Part shown: piece after piece, positions 1-8,886 of the stretch | How the letters are laid out: each line of letters begins with the position of its first letter | Position numbering within the stretch: the first letter of the stretch is position 1 | Origin: DGNJ01 sp002388905 | GTDB lineage: Bacteria; Pseudomonadota; Gammaproteobacteria; Pseudomonadales; Porticoccaceae | NCBI GenBank assembly: GCA_036843405.1 | Contig: DAITSJ010000028.1 | Coordinates: forward strand, 1-45,461 | Length of the DNA: 45,461 nucleotides | Direction: 5' to 3' | Notes under the pieces: generated by a model | Database searches by the model: none | Told to the model about the DNA's origin: nothing | What the model saw: the letters and a program-made list of their open reading frames with translations, nothing else | Program-made: the position numbers and the translations under genes

Positions 1-622
1 CGAGGCGGGAACGGCCGGTGAATCCGAAGACATAGGTAACGATCGGGTGCTCGGCCACCTCCTCGATGGTCAATTTCCTGCTTTCTGTCAGCGGATGGTC
101 CCGGGGTACCAGAATGCAGCGGTTCCAGCGGTAACAGGGCATCATAAGCAGGTCGGTGAACAGCTCCAGTGCTTCGGTGGCAATGGCAAAATCGACGCTG
201 CCGTCGGCGGCCATCTCGGATATCTGCAGGGGCGTGCCCTGATGCATGTGCAGGGCCACCCCCGGGTAGCGATCGATAAAGGATTCGATCACAGGCGGCA
301 GCGCATAGCGCGCCTGGGTGTGGGTAGTGGCGATGGAAAGGCTGCCCCGGGCGGGATCGCTGTACTCCTGGGAGAGTTGTTTGATGCTGTCGATCTTGCG
401 CAGCACGTCGCCGGCGATCTTGAGTATTTCCTCCCCTGCCGGGGTAACGCGCGTCAGGTGCTTGCCACTGCGGGAGAAAATCTCGACGCCCAGTTCGTCT
501 TCCAGAAGACGGATCTGCTTGCTGATACCGGGCTGGGAAGTAAAGAGGCTTTGGGCGGTGGCCGAGACATTGAGCTCGTGACGGGCGACTTCCCAGATAT
601 AGCGCAGTTGCTGGAGTTTCAT
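1..622 (-). CDS. cysB: CysB-type LysR transcriptional regulator, C-terminus cut by window edge
   Basis: The frame starts at an ATG preceded by a GAGG Shine-Dalgarno and reads leftward off the window, so about 207 N-terminal residues are visible. It opens with MKLQQLRYIWEVA, and the winged helix-turn-helix contains LFTSQPGISKQIRLLE, both typical of CysB/Cbl. The start of the substrate-binding domain follows (ATTHTQARY, then FVTYVFGF-like text near the cut). CysB regulators respond to N-acetylserine or sulfate starvation and activate cysteine biosynthesis genes; this is family knowledge. The divergent neighbour is a TauE/SafE-family exporter, which fits a sulfur theme. It could equally be Cbl or another CysB paralogue, because the diagnostic C-terminal half is missing. 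Confidence 0.85.
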   Translation of the reverse strand, partial: MKLQQLRYIWEVARHELNVSATAQSLFTSQPGISKQIRLLEDELGVEIFSRSGKHLTRVTPAGEEILKIAGDVLRKIDSIKQLSQEYSDPARGSLSIATTHTQARYALPPVIESFIDRYPGVALHMHQGTPLQISEMAADGSVDFAIATEALELFTDLLMMPCYRWNRCILVPRDHPLTESRKLTIEEVAEHPIVTYVFGFTGRSRL

Positions 623-729
623 GGGCGCCTCTAGACGTTCTGGGTATAAAAATATAGAAAACTATTCTTTTCAAGCATAGAGTCTAATTGCTAGAGTTGC
701 CAGCATCAAAATAACGGGAACCGGAAGCC
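623..729. promoter_or_regulatory. Divergent cysB / TauE-family intergenic region with candidate promoter
   Basis: These 107 A+T-rich bases separate two divergent genes. On the minus strand a -35-like TTGATG (704-709) and a -10-like TAGACT (681-686) are 17 bases apart and could drive cysB. A short inverted repeat ATAG-AAAA-CTAT lies at 654-665, between that promoter and the cysB start, where an autoregulatory site would be plausible. I see no convincing promoter for the plus-strand gene. All of this is inferred from sequence pattern only. Confidence 0.3.
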
Positions 730-1518
730 TTGCCAGACCTACTGATGTACATACTCGCCGGGGCCGGGGTGGGCCTGGCCGTGGGTCTGACCGGTGTCGG
801 CGGCGGTTCCCTGATGACGCCGCTGCTGATCCTGTTCGGCTTCCCCTACAATGTGGCCATCGGCACCGATTTACTCTACGCCGCCATTACCAAGTCCGGG
901 GGAGTGCTGGCCCACGGTCGACAGAAAAGCATCCAGTGGTCACTGGTCAAGTACCTCGCCATTGGCAGCATTCCCGCCTCGATTGTTACCGCCTCAGTGC
1001 TCAGGACCGTATTCGGCGACCCCAGCGAATACCAGGAGCTGTTGACCCGCAGCCTCGGGGTCATGCTGGTGCTCACCGCCCTGGTGATCCTGCTCAAAGG
1101 CCTGCTGAGACGGGCCTCGGACCGGCCCCACGGCGCCATCGGGCTGTTTTTCCAGGAGCACGCCGCCGCCGTGACGACATTGGCGGGTATTTTTCTCGGC
1201 GTTTTTGTTACGCTCTCGTCGGTGGGCGCCGGCGCTTTCTGCGCCGCCCTGCTGATGGTGCTGTACCCCCGGCTGCCGGCCCTGCATGTGGTGGGCACGG
1301 ATATCGCCCACGCCGTGCCCCTGACGCTGATCGCCGGCCTCGGTCATCTGCTTTTACTGGGCAACGTGGATTTTGTTTTGCTGGCTTCCCTCCTTATCGG
1401 TTCACTGCCGGCTATCCATTTCGGTACCCGGCTTGCCGCCTGGTTGCCCAGCCGGATATTGCAACCGCTGCTCGCCACCCTCCTGCTGGGCCTGGGCTTT
1501 CGCTTCGCCCTCGGATGA
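730..1518 (+). CDS. TauE/SafE-family (DUF81) sulfite/sulfonate exporter-like membrane protein
   Basis: This 262-residue, very hydrophobic protein has about eight membrane segments. It begins with the glycine-rich LTGVGGGSLMTP stretch typical of the TauE/SafE family, and the second half repeats a related LSSVGAGAF segment, the usual internal duplication. Family members move sulfite, sulfoacetate or other organosulfur anions across the inner membrane; the substrate here is unknown. The start chosen is a TTG at 730 with a GGAA element just upstream. An in-frame ATG at 745 is the alternative and would shorten the protein by five residues, but has no Shine-Dalgarno. It lies divergently from a cysB-type regulator, which makes a sulfur role more likely. 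It ends 10 bases from the convergent msrA. Confidence 0.8.
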   Translation: MPDLLMYILAGAGVGLAVGLTGVGGGSLMTPLLILFGFPYNVAIGTDLLYAAITKSGGVLAHGRQKSIQWSLVKYLAIGSIPASIVTASVLRTVFGDPSEYQELLTRSLGVMLVLTALVILLKGLLRRASDRPHGAIGLFFQEHAAAVTTLAGIFLGVFVTLSSVGAGAFCAALLMVLYPRLPALHVVGTDIAHAVPLTLIAGLGHLLLLGNVDFVLLASLLIGSLPAIHFGTRLAAWLPSRILQPLLATLLLGLGFRFALG

Positions 1519-1528
1519 TTGCCGGATT

Positions 1529-2164
1529 TCAGCCAGCGTAGGCAATGCCCGTGCCTGCCAGACCGCAATAGCCACCGGGATTTTTGGCCAGATATTGCTG
1601 ATGGTAGGTTTCGGCATAGAAAAACGGAACATCCAGGGCGATTTCCGTGGTAATACTCAGGTAGCCGGCCTCCTCCAGCATTTGTTCGTAATGGTCCTTG
1701 CTGCGCTTTGCCGCGCTTAACTGCGCCTGGTTCGTACAATAGATCGCGGACCGGTATTGGGTACCGATATCGTTGCCCTGGCGCATACCCTGGGTGGGGT
1801 CGTGAGCCTCCCAGAAATGACCGAGCAGAGCATCCGTGCCGATGACAGCCGGGTCGTAGACCACCAGCACCACTTCCGTGTGTCCCGTCTGTCCGCTGCA
1901 CACCTCTTCGTAAGTGGGGTTGGGCGTGTAACCGCCGGCATAACCGACGGCCGTGGTGTACACCCCCTCCAATTGCCAGAAAAGCTGCTCGGCGCCCCAG
2001 AAACAACCCATGCCCAGGACCAGCTGCTCCATACCTTCGGGAAACGGCGGCATGATGGGCCGCTCCGTCACATAATGCCGGTTCTCCACATCCAGGGGCT
2101 TATCGCGCCCGGGCAGGGCTGTATCCGGGGAGGGCAATTGGCGCTTCCGGGATTCGTTGAACAT
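1529..2164 (-). CDS. msrA: Peptide methionine sulfoxide reductase MsrA
   Basis: A 211-residue protein that reduces the S-epimer of methionine sulfoxide in proteins, using thioredoxin as reductant. The catalytic motif GCFWG is present with Cys54. Other family blocks follow: VGYAGG, a GHTE segment, the HDPTQ region and IGTQYRSAIY. The C-terminus ends in YCGLAGTG, whose Cys is the likely resolving residue. The roughly 45-residue N-terminal leader before the catalytic core matches the long MsrA form found in many Proteobacteria. It converges with the exporter gene and is 125 bases downstream of the MBL RNase gene, so it may be expressed separately. No promoter was identified with confidence. Confidence 0.95.
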   Translation of the reverse strand: MFNESRKRQLPSPDTALPGRDKPLDVENRHYVTERPIMPPFPEGMEQLVLGMGCFWGAEQLFWQLEGVYTTAVGYAGGYTPNPTYEEVCSGQTGHTEVVLVVYDPAVIGTDALLGHFWEAHDPTQGMRQGNDIGTQYRSAIYCTNQAQLSAAKRSKDHYEQMLEEAGYLSITTEIALDVPFFYAETYHQQYLAKNPGGYCGLAGTGIAYAG

Positions 2165-2289
2165 AAAACTCGCCTCCTGAACATCGATGACTGGCCGTTT
2201 GCGGGCTTGCCCCGACCAGCGTTAGCCAATGAAAAGTATAGTCCCCATACCCGGCAGGGAACAGGTGGCATACCTCCCCAGCCGGGACA

Positions 2290-3681
2290 CTAAAATTCGA
2301 TGACCGCGCCTTTTTCCGGCATCCGGGCCTCGATTTCCAACTCCTCGCGCATACGCCTCGCCAGTGCGCTCATGCTGTCGGGCTCACCGTGCACCAGGTA
2401 AAAAGCGGGCCTGCCCCGAAAGCCGCCGGCCCATTCAAGGAGTTGCCTCTGGCCGGCGTGGGCGGAAAAGCCGCCCAGGGTGTGGATGGTCGCATTCACC
2501 GCCACCGTGTGCTGAAACAGCCGCACCCGCCGGTCGCCATCCACCAGCGCCCGTCCCAGGGTTCCCCGGGCCTGGAAACCGACGATTACCACATGGCTGG
2601 AATGGCGCCAGAGGTTGTGCCTTAAGTGATGGAGGATACGCCCGCCCGTGCACATGCCGCTACCGGCAATGATGATGGCACCGCCGCGAAAACGATTAAT
2701 GGCCATGGAATCCTCGACGGATTCGGTGACCCTCAGGATGGGCAGGAACTTATAGAGATCATCGGCGCCTTCGGCCGCCATGCTCGACACATCGTCTTTG
2801 TTCAGTTGTTCCAGGGAGCGGGAGTAGACATCGGTCACTGCATGGCCCATGGGCGTATCGAGAAAGACCTGCCATCCCTCCAGGGTGCCCTGATGATAGA
2901 GCTGTCCCAGGTGGAACAACAGCTCCTGGGTGCGACCCACGGCAAAGGCGGGTATCAGGATATTGCCGCCCCGTTTTGCCGCCTCGGCGAGTATATGCCG
3001 GAATTCCGCCAGGGTTTCCGCCATGTCCCGGTGGTTCCGGTCACCGTAGGTGGATTCCATAAGCACCACGTCGGCACGGGCCGGATGCTCCCAACGGCGC
3101 ATCAGTGCCGTTTCCGGATTGCCCAGGTCGCCGGAAAAGACCAGGACCCTGTCTTGACCCTGTCCGGCAACGGTCAATTCGACGATGGCTGCGCCCAGGA
3201 TATGGCCGGCATCGAAAAAACGCACCTGTATCCAGGGGGCCACCTCAACTTGCCGGTGATAATCGACGGGCCGGCACAAGGCCAGGACACGGGCCACGTC
3301 CTCGGGCTGGTAAAGCGGCTCCCGAAGCCCGCCATCGTGCTCGTCTGCTTCCTGCCGCTCCCGCCAATAGATACGAGCGGCATCCTCCAGCAGGATGCCC
3401 AGCAGATGTCTCGTTCCGCTGGTGCAGTAGATGGGGCCCCGGTAACCCAGGTGCACCAGTCGCGGCAGCATCCCCGAGTGGTCCAGGTGGGCATGGGAAA
3501 GCACCACCGCGTCCAGGGAGGCAGGGTCGAAGGGAAAGTCACCGGTATCCCCGACCTCTTCGGCATCAACTCCCTGGTGCATGCCGCAATCCAGGAGAAC
3601 GCGTCGATCGCCCGCCTCGAGCAGGTAGCAAGACCCGGTTACCTCTCGTGCGGCTCCGAGAAAGTGCAGCTTGTTGGTCAT
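2290..3681 (-). CDS. MBL-fold beta-CASP RNase/RNA-processing hydrolase
   Basis: This 463-residue protein combines a metallo-beta-lactamase core with a beta-CASP insertion and a C-terminal RMMBL segment. The zinc-binding signature SHAHLDHSG is at residues 62-70. The later ligands are seen in DAGHILGAA and FSGDLG, and the YGDR block precedes the beta-CASP domain with PAFAVGRTQE. The C-terminal motif is GFSAHAGQ followed by the VHGEP histidine. Homologues of this architecture (YSH1/CPSF-73-like, TTHA0252-like) are endo- or exoribonucleases; the substrate here is unknown. Its ATG overlaps the TgpA-like stop codon in an ATGA, so translation is probably coupled to that envelope gene, an unusual partner for an RNase. 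Confidence 0.9.
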   Translation of the reverse strand: MTNKLHFLGAAREVTGSCYLLEAGDRRVLLDCGMHQGVDAEEVGDTGDFPFDPASLDAVVLSHAHLDHSGMLPRLVHLGYRGPIYCTSGTRHLLGILLEDAARIYWRERQEADEHDGGLREPLYQPEDVARVLALCRPVDYHRQVEVAPWIQVRFFDAGHILGAAIVELTVAGQGQDRVLVFSGDLGNPETALMRRWEHPARADVVLMESTYGDRNHRDMAETLAEFRHILAEAAKRGGNILIPAFAVGRTQELLFHLGQLYHQGTLEGWQVFLDTPMGHAVTDVYSRSLEQLNKDDVSSMAAEGADDLYKFLPILRVTESVEDSMAINRFRGGAIIIAGSGMCTGGRILHHLRHNLWRHSSHVVIVGFQARGTLGRALVDGDRRVRLFQHTVAVNATIHTLGGFSAHAGQRQLLEWAGGFRGRPAFYLVHGEPDSMSALARRMREELEIEARMPEKGAVIEF

Positions 3682-5717
3682 GGTTTCCTGTCCTTATAAA
3701 AAAACAGCCGGCTCCAACGGGGACGAAAGCGTCGGACCCGCGCCTTAAGTTCGGCTCCCGCGGCCCGGTCGCCGCCGTAGCGACAGCGTTCGTAGGCCTC
3801 GGTGATGCCTTTCACCGGTTCGACAATGGCGGGTTCGCGCACGGCTACCCGGCGGGCGAAATCTCCCGGCGCCTCGCCGGGCTCCCTGGCCAGGCCGATA
3901 CCGGCGAGGCGGTCGCAGAAATGACGGTACCAGCGATCCTCGACCCTGGTGAAGGCCGGCCGTGCCTGCACGAAGCACCAGGCCAGCACCGGCAGCAGGG
4001 CGAGACCGGCACCGGCGAGCAGGAACAACGCGATGCGCCAGGGCTCGACCCGGCCCAGAAGGTCGCCAAGTAGTGATTGTTGCTGCTCCCGGTAGCCCAG
4101 CACCCACTTGGTCCAGAGGTAGTCGAGATAATCCAGGCGCAGACGCAGCGTGTTGAGCCAGGCGACACTTCGGAATCGCTCCAGGGACAGAGGGCTTGCC
4201 GAAAACAGGCCCTCCTCCCCTTCCAGGACATCCACCACACTGCGCTCGATACGCTCGGGCGCCACTGCCACCGTCGGATCCACCCGCACCCAGCCGCTCC
4301 CTTCCAGCCAGACCTCTGCCCATGCATGGGCATCGTACTGGCGCACGATCAGGTAATTTTCGGCGCGATGGTGTTCCCCACCCTGGTACCCCACCACCAC
4401 CCGGGCCGGCACGCCGGCGGCACGCATGAAAAAGGCGAAGGCCGAGGCGAAATGTTCGCAGTACCCCCTGCGCGAGTCCCAGAGAAACTCGTCGACGCTG
4501 TGTTGACCCAGGGCCGGGGGATTGAGGGTATAGAAAAAATCCCGGCGAAAAGTGTCCAGAACCCGCCGGACCAGTGCCTCCGTATCGTCCGCCTCGGCCG
4601 CCCATTGCCGGGCGATGCGCTGTGTCCTCGGGTTGTAACCGGCCGGCAGATGGGTTTCGACCCTTCTGCGCAGGGGCGACAGGGAGTCGCTCGCATCGGG
4701 ACGGGCCTGCCAAGAGCGTACCCGATAGGCTGTTTCGGAGACCACCGGCTCCCGGCGCACGAGACTGTAGTTTCTGGTCACCCCCGTCCCGGCGGTCAAT
4801 GGCTGGGGGATCGGCAATGAATATAGCCAGTGTTGCTGCGTGGGCTCCAGAGTGACCCGGTAAGCCACGGAGGTGCCGGTCCCCCATTGTCCGGCGAGCC
4901 AGTGCGGCGGTGCCTCGCCGTGCATATGGATATTGTCCCGCGCGTAAGTCCAACTCTCCCACTGCGACCACGTCCGGCCATCGAATCGGGAGAGGACGAG
5001 ACCGCGCCAGTATAAGCGCCGTCGAGGCGGAACGTCGTCGGCGAATTCGACCCGGAAGGCCACCTCCGCCGAACGCCCCAACTGGGTGATATCGCCCGGT
5101 GACAGGGTATCGCTCATGCCGGTGGTGCCACTCTCCCGCTGCATCGGGACGGACCACAGCGGCGGCAGGCGAGGCATCACCAGGAAAAGTACCAGCATCA
5201 GTGGCAATGCCTGCCCCAGAAGCATCGCCCCGGTCATTGCCGGTCGAAAGTGCCGATGGTGCAGGTCGGTCTGGTGAATCCCCGCCAGGCCGGCGGTCAC
5301 CGCCGCCAGGGCAAACAGCACGATGGCAGCCGTGACCAGGCTCTGGTCGAACAGGCACAGGCTGACGGCAACGAAAAAACCCAGGTAGACCACAATAAGC
5401 GCGTCGCGCTTATCACGCATTTCCAGTAGCTTCAGGGCATATGCCGCCACCAGCATGGCGACCATGGGCTCGAGGCCGTAGAGCCGCCCGTAGACCAGAA
5501 CCAAGCCGGCCAGGCACAGACAGAGCAGGGCGAACTTTACCCACCGGCCAGGATAGTGCCAGGCGCCGCGAAATATCTGGACACGCCAGGCCACGGCCAC
5601 GGCCGCGGCGACGCTGATCCATGGCGGCAGATGACCCGTGTGGGGCAATACCGACGCGACAAAGGCGATCAGCAGCCACAGGCTGCCGTACCGGGGCAAT
5701 TGTCGGATTGCCGTCAC
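3678..5717 (-). CDS. TgpA-like membrane transglutaminase (DUF3488/transglutaminase-like)
   Basis: A protein of 679 residues. Six or so N-terminal membrane helices (DUF3488) are followed by a large periplasmic region with a transglutaminase fold, one more membrane helix near RIALFLLAGAG, and a short cytoplasmic tail. The catalytic triad is visible as Cys420 in RRGYCEHFA, His464 in DAHAWAEVW and Asp480 in RVDPT. Pseudomonas TgpA is an essential periplasmic transglutaminase of unclear substrate (family knowledge). The start is a GTG that overlaps the DUF58 stop codon and has a GGAGG Shine-Dalgarno seven bases upstream. A longer in-frame reading inside the DUF58 gene is rejected. It is part of the MoxR-DUF58-TgpA module. 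Confidence 0.9.
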   Translation of the reverse strand: MTAIRQLPRYGSLWLLIAFVASVLPHTGHLPPWISVAAAVAVAWRVQIFRGAWHYPGRWVKFALLCLCLAGLVLVYGRLYGLEPMVAMLVAAYALKLLEMRDKRDALIVVYLGFFVAVSLCLFDQSLVTAAIVLFALAAVTAGLAGIHQTDLHHRHFRPAMTGAMLLGQALPLMLVLFLVMPRLPPLWSVPMQRESGTTGMSDTLSPGDITQLGRSAEVAFRVEFADDVPPRRRLYWRGLVLSRFDGRTWSQWESWTYARDNIHMHGEAPPHWLAGQWGTGTSVAYRVTLEPTQQHWLYSLPIPQPLTAGTGVTRNYSLVRREPVVSETAYRVRSWQARPDASDSLSPLRRRVETHLPAGYNPRTQRIARQWAAEADDTEALVRRVLDTFRRDFFYTLNPPALGQHSVDEFLWDSRRGYCEHFASAFAFFMRAAGVPARVVVGYQGGEHHRAENYLIVRQYDAHAWAEVWLEGSGWVRVDPTVAVAPERIERSVVDVLEGEEGLFSASPLSLERFRSVAWLNTLRLRLDYLDYLWTKWVLGYREQQQSLLGDLLGRVEPWRIALFLLAGAGLALLPVLAWCFVQARPAFTRVEDRWYRHFCDRLAGIGLAREPGEAPGDFARRVAVREPAIVEPVKGITEAYERCRYGGDRAAGAELKARVRRFRPRWSRLFFYKDRKP

Positions 5718-6685
5718 GACCCCGCCTCCGGGTCGATCTCGTGGAGAGCCAGGCTTTCCAGCAGCCGGTCCCGGTGAGCGTCTCCCCTGTCCGGCGGCCA
5801 CTCCAGGCCGGGCAGCCGCAGGCCGTAGGGGGCATGTCCGGAAGCCGCCTCCAGGACCCAGTGGCAGAGGCGCGACAGGCGCGCCTCACGGTCGAGGCCG
5901 GGGAAGGCGTACCAATCGATCCAGAGTTTGTCGGCGGCCGGGTCGCTGAACTGCTTACTGAACATGCCCCTTCCCTGCGCATAGGCCTTCCAGGCCACCC
6001 GGTGGAGGGAATCCCCGAGCCGATACCTGGCCAGCCCCCGAAATTCTTCGGCGCCCTCTTCCGCCTGGAGCGGACCTTCGTCGCGGGCCGGTACGCCGGT
6101 GGCTATCGGGTGACCCGGCAGCGGCCGGGGATAGACCAGCCCCGAGCAACTGGGCCGGATATGGGTCCAGACCCGGAACAGGCCCAGGGGATAACGGCTC
6201 TCGATGGTCAGGCGACCCGGAACCAGACGGCCTCGCCGCGGCGCCGGCACATGCAGGGAGACACGCGCCTCCTCACTGGCCAGGGCGGCGGTAACCGGCT
6301 CGCCGCCCGCGAACCACAGAACGATATTGTCCCGGTGGCGGGACCCGGCCTGACACAGGCTCAGATCCACCCGGGCTTTGTCCCCGGCAAACGCCGGCCA
6401 TACCCTTGCCACGGTGATCGCCAGACCCGACAGGTTGGCGTAACTGTGGAACATGGTGACCACGAAGACCGCGACCAGCAGGGCCGCGAACCCGTAGACC
6501 AGATTATTCTCGTAATTGGTGGCCATCAGCCAGAGTACGGCTATCAGCAGCAGGTAACCGAAACCGGCCCGGGAGGGGAAGATAAAAATGCGCCGCCGGT
6601 CCAGGCGACTTGTTTTTTCCGGCGGTATGCGCCGGGCCACCCAACGCCAGTAGCGCCGCCGAACCCCCTCCCGAAGGCCGGCCAT
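5714..6685 (-). CDS. DUF58 domain protein of the MoxR module
   Basis: About 323 residues. A basic N-terminus (RRRYWRWVARR) is followed by two membrane helices around FGYLLLIAVLW and the VYGFAALLV stretch. The C-terminal DUF58 domain carries the recognisable YRLGDSLHRVAWK motif. DUF58 proteins sit beside MoxR ATPases and von Willebrand or transglutaminase proteins and are thought to act in assembly or maturation of envelope complexes; no enzymatic reaction is established. I chose the ATG at 6685 because relatives begin just before this basic segment. An upstream in-frame TTG at 6745, only 12 bases after the MoxR stop, is possible and would add 20 residues. The stop overlaps the GTG of the transglutaminase gene. 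Confidence 0.85.
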   Translation of the reverse strand: MAGLREGVRRRYWRWVARRIPPEKTSRLDRRRIFIFPSRAGFGYLLLIAVLWLMATNYENNLVYGFAALLVAVFVVTMFHSYANLSGLAITVARVWPAFAGDKARVDLSLCQAGSRHRDNIVLWFAGGEPVTAALASEEARVSLHVPAPRRGRLVPGRLTIESRYPLGLFRVWTHIRPSCSGLVYPRPLPGHPIATGVPARDEGPLQAEEGAEEFRGLARYRLGDSLHRVAWKAYAQGRGMFSKQFSDPAADKLWIDWYAFPGLDREARLSRLCHWVLEAASGHAPYGLRLPGLEWPPDRGDAHRDRLLESLALHEIDPEAGS

Positions 6686-6757
6686 GGCACTCACTCGCCG
6701 GCTCCGGAGGCAGATCCTGACCACGCCAGGCCCGCCAGTCGACAACCCGCGTTGGCC

Positions 6758-7690
6758 TCAGAGAACATCCACGGCATTCAGCACCTGCTCCACCCGGCCT
6801 TCCCCGGTGGCGGTGACCCCGGCCCCCTGCAGGCGATGGCCGGCGACCGCGGGGAATACCGCCTGGACGTCCTCCGGAACCACATAGTGACGGCCCGCGA
6901 TCATGGCCCAGGCCCGCGCACACTGCAGCAATGCAAGGCCCGCCCTCGGTGAAAGGCCGTGCTCGAACTCCCCCTGAGTCCGGGTGTACTGGATCAGCCG
7001 CTGCAGATAATCAATGATGGCCTCGGAGGCCGTGATCCGGGACACCGCATGCTGGAAATGCTGGAGCTGTTCCGCGGAGAGGCAGGGACTTATCCGGTCC
7101 AGGAGACGCCTCGGATCGCCGCCTTCAAGAAGACGCCGCTCGGCGGCGGGGTCCGGATAACCCAGGGAAAGACACGCTGTAAAACGATCCTGTTGGGACT
7201 CGGGCAAAGGAAAGGTCCCCGCCTGGGTGACCGGATTCTGGGTGGCAATGACGAAAAAGGGCCTGGGCAGCGGCCGGGTTTCCCCTTCCACCGTGGCCTG
7301 GCCTTCGGCCATGGCCTCCAGCAGTGCGCTCTGGGTCTTGGGTGTTGTCCGGTTGATTTCATCGGCGAGCAGCAGTTGGCTGAAAACAGGCCCCGGATGA
7401 AAACGGAACTCGCCGGAATTCCGCTCGTAGACGGAAATGCCCAGAATATCCGCCGGCAACAGGTCACTGGTGAACTGGATACGGCTGAAACTGAGGCCCA
7501 GGGCCCGTGCCAGCCCCTGGGCGAGTGTGGTTTTGCCCATGCCGGGCAAATCTTCGATCAGCAGGTGTCCCCGGGCCAGGAGGCAGGCCAGGGCAAGGCG
7601 AATCTGGTCTTCCTTGCCCAGCAATACCGTGGCCACCGCCTGGACAATGGTGTCCATGACCTTGCGGGTGTTGTGCACGGGGACATTCAA
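6758..7690 (-). CDS. MoxR-family AAA+ ATPase
   Basis: A 310-residue AAA+ ATPase. Walker A is in LPGMGKTTLAQ, Walker B in LLADEINR, and the sensor 1 motif is ATQNP. The MoxR-specific FTSDLLPADILG block is present, and the lid domain ends near LSPRAG, where sensor 2 lies. MoxR proteins act as chaperone-like ATPases that activate or assemble partner complexes, usually with a DUF58 protein, which is the next gene. The start is uncertain: a TTG at 7690 overlaps the metZ stop codon and suggests coupling, while an in-frame ATG at 7657 would remove 11 residues. Both leave the ATPase core intact. Confidence 0.92.
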   Translation of the reverse strand: MNVPVHNTRKVMDTIVQAVATVLLGKEDQIRLALACLLARGHLLIEDLPGMGKTTLAQGLARALGLSFSRIQFTSDLLPADILGISVYERNSGEFRFHPGPVFSQLLLADEINRTTPKTQSALLEAMAEGQATVEGETRPLPRPFFVIATQNPVTQAGTFPLPESQQDRFTACLSLGYPDPAAERRLLEGGDPRRLLDRISPCLSAEQLQHFQHAVSRITASEAIIDYLQRLIQYTRTQGEFEHGLSPRAGLALLQCARAWAMIAGRHYVVPEDVQAVFPAVAGHRLQGAGVTATGEGRVEQVLNAVDVL

Positions 7691-8886
7691 AGCGAATCCA
7701 GCCCTCTGGCCAGGTCGGCCTGGATGTCGGCGATGTCCTCGAGGCCCACCGCCACCCGGATCAGGTTCTCGGTGATACCGGCACTGGCCTTCTCCTCGTC
7801 GGAAAGCCGGCCGTGGGTGGTGGTGGCGGGATGAACGATAGTCGTTTTGACGTCCCCCAGGTTGGCGGTGAGGGACAACAGCCGGGTACTGTCAATGACC
7901 CGCCAGGCCGACTCCCGTCCGCCTTTTACCCTGAATGAGAGAACACCGCCGAAGGCACGCTGCTGACGGGCGGCGAGGTCGTGGCCCGGATGATCGGGCA
8001 GACCTCCGTAAAACACCGACTCCACCGCCGGTTGCTCGCGCAGCCAGCGGGCCAAGGCCAGGGCGTTGGTGGAATGGGCCTCCATGCGCAGGCGCAGGGT
8101 CTCCAGCCCCTTGATAAAAACCCAGGCGTTGAAGGGGCTCATTGTCGGGCCGGCAGTACGCAGAAAGGTGAGAACATCCTGCATGGGCTCCGCATCACCC
8201 AGCACCACGCCGCCCAGGCAGCGGCCCTGCCCGTCCAGGTACTTGGTGGCCGAGTGCACCACGAAGTCGGCACCGAACTCGAAGGGCCTCTGCAGGGCGG
8301 GGGTGCAGAAGCAGTTGTCCACCGCCAGGCGTGCGCCGTTTTCATGGGCCAGGTCCGCAAGCGCCCGCAAATCCGCCACTTCGGACAGGGGGTTGGAGGG
8401 AGTCTCGAGAAAGAGCAGTTTTGTCTCGGGGCGCAGTGCTTCCCGCCAGGCGGCCGGCTCCGACAGGGGCACAAAGGTGGTCTCGACACCGAATTTGGAC
8501 AGGTGCTTGGCGAACAGGTTGACGGTGGTGCCGAATACGTCCCGGGAACAGATCAGGTGGTCACCGGCCTTGAGCTGCGCCATGGCAAGGCTAAGGATGG
8601 CGGACATGCCGGACGCTGTCGCCACCGCCTTCTCCGCGCCTTCCAGGGCGGCGATGCGCTCCTCGAACGTGCGCACCGTGGGATTGGTGTAGCGGGAATA
8701 AACGTTGCCCGGCTCGTCACCGCTAAAACGGGCAGCGGCCTCGGCGGCACTGGCGAATACATAACTGGAGGTGGGAAATATCGCCTCGGCGTGTTCCCCT
8801 TCCTGGGTCCGGTGCTGGCCGGCGCGAATCGCCAGGGTATCGAGACCGGCACCGGCCAGGGGGTCGTCCCGTTCCTTGTCGTTCAT
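7687..8886 (-). CDS. metZ: O-succinylhomoserine sulfhydrylase MetZ
   Basis: A 399-residue, PLP-dependent enzyme of the Cys/Met metabolism class. It converts O-succinylhomoserine and sulfide to homocysteine in the cytoplasm. The PLP lysine is Lys215 in SATKYLDGQ. Other family blocks are YSRYTNPT, ATASGMSAI, ETPSNP and VDNCFCTP. The closing segment before the C-terminus, HPATTTHGR, is typical. The assignment as MetZ rather than MetB or MetY rests on overall sequence and on its place next to purF, the arrangement in Pseudomonas. Its ATG shares one base with the purF stop (TGATG), so the two are probably translated together. Confidence 0.9.
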   Translation of the reverse strand: MNDKERDDPLAGAGLDTLAIRAGQHRTQEGEHAEAIFPTSSYVFASAAEAAARFSGDEPGNVYSRYTNPTVRTFEERIAALEGAEKAVATASGMSAILSLAMAQLKAGDHLICSRDVFGTTVNLFAKHLSKFGVETTFVPLSEPAAWREALRPETKLLFLETPSNPLSEVADLRALADLAHENGARLAVDNCFCTPALQRPFEFGADFVVHSATKYLDGQGRCLGGVVLGDAEPMQDVLTFLRTAGPTMSPFNAWVFIKGLETLRLRMEAHSTNALALARWLREQPAVESVFYGGLPDHPGHDLAARQQRAFGGVLSFRVKGGRESAWRVIDSTRLLSLTANLGDVKTTIVHPATTTHGRLSDEEKASAGITENLIRVAVGLEDIADIQADLARGLDSL

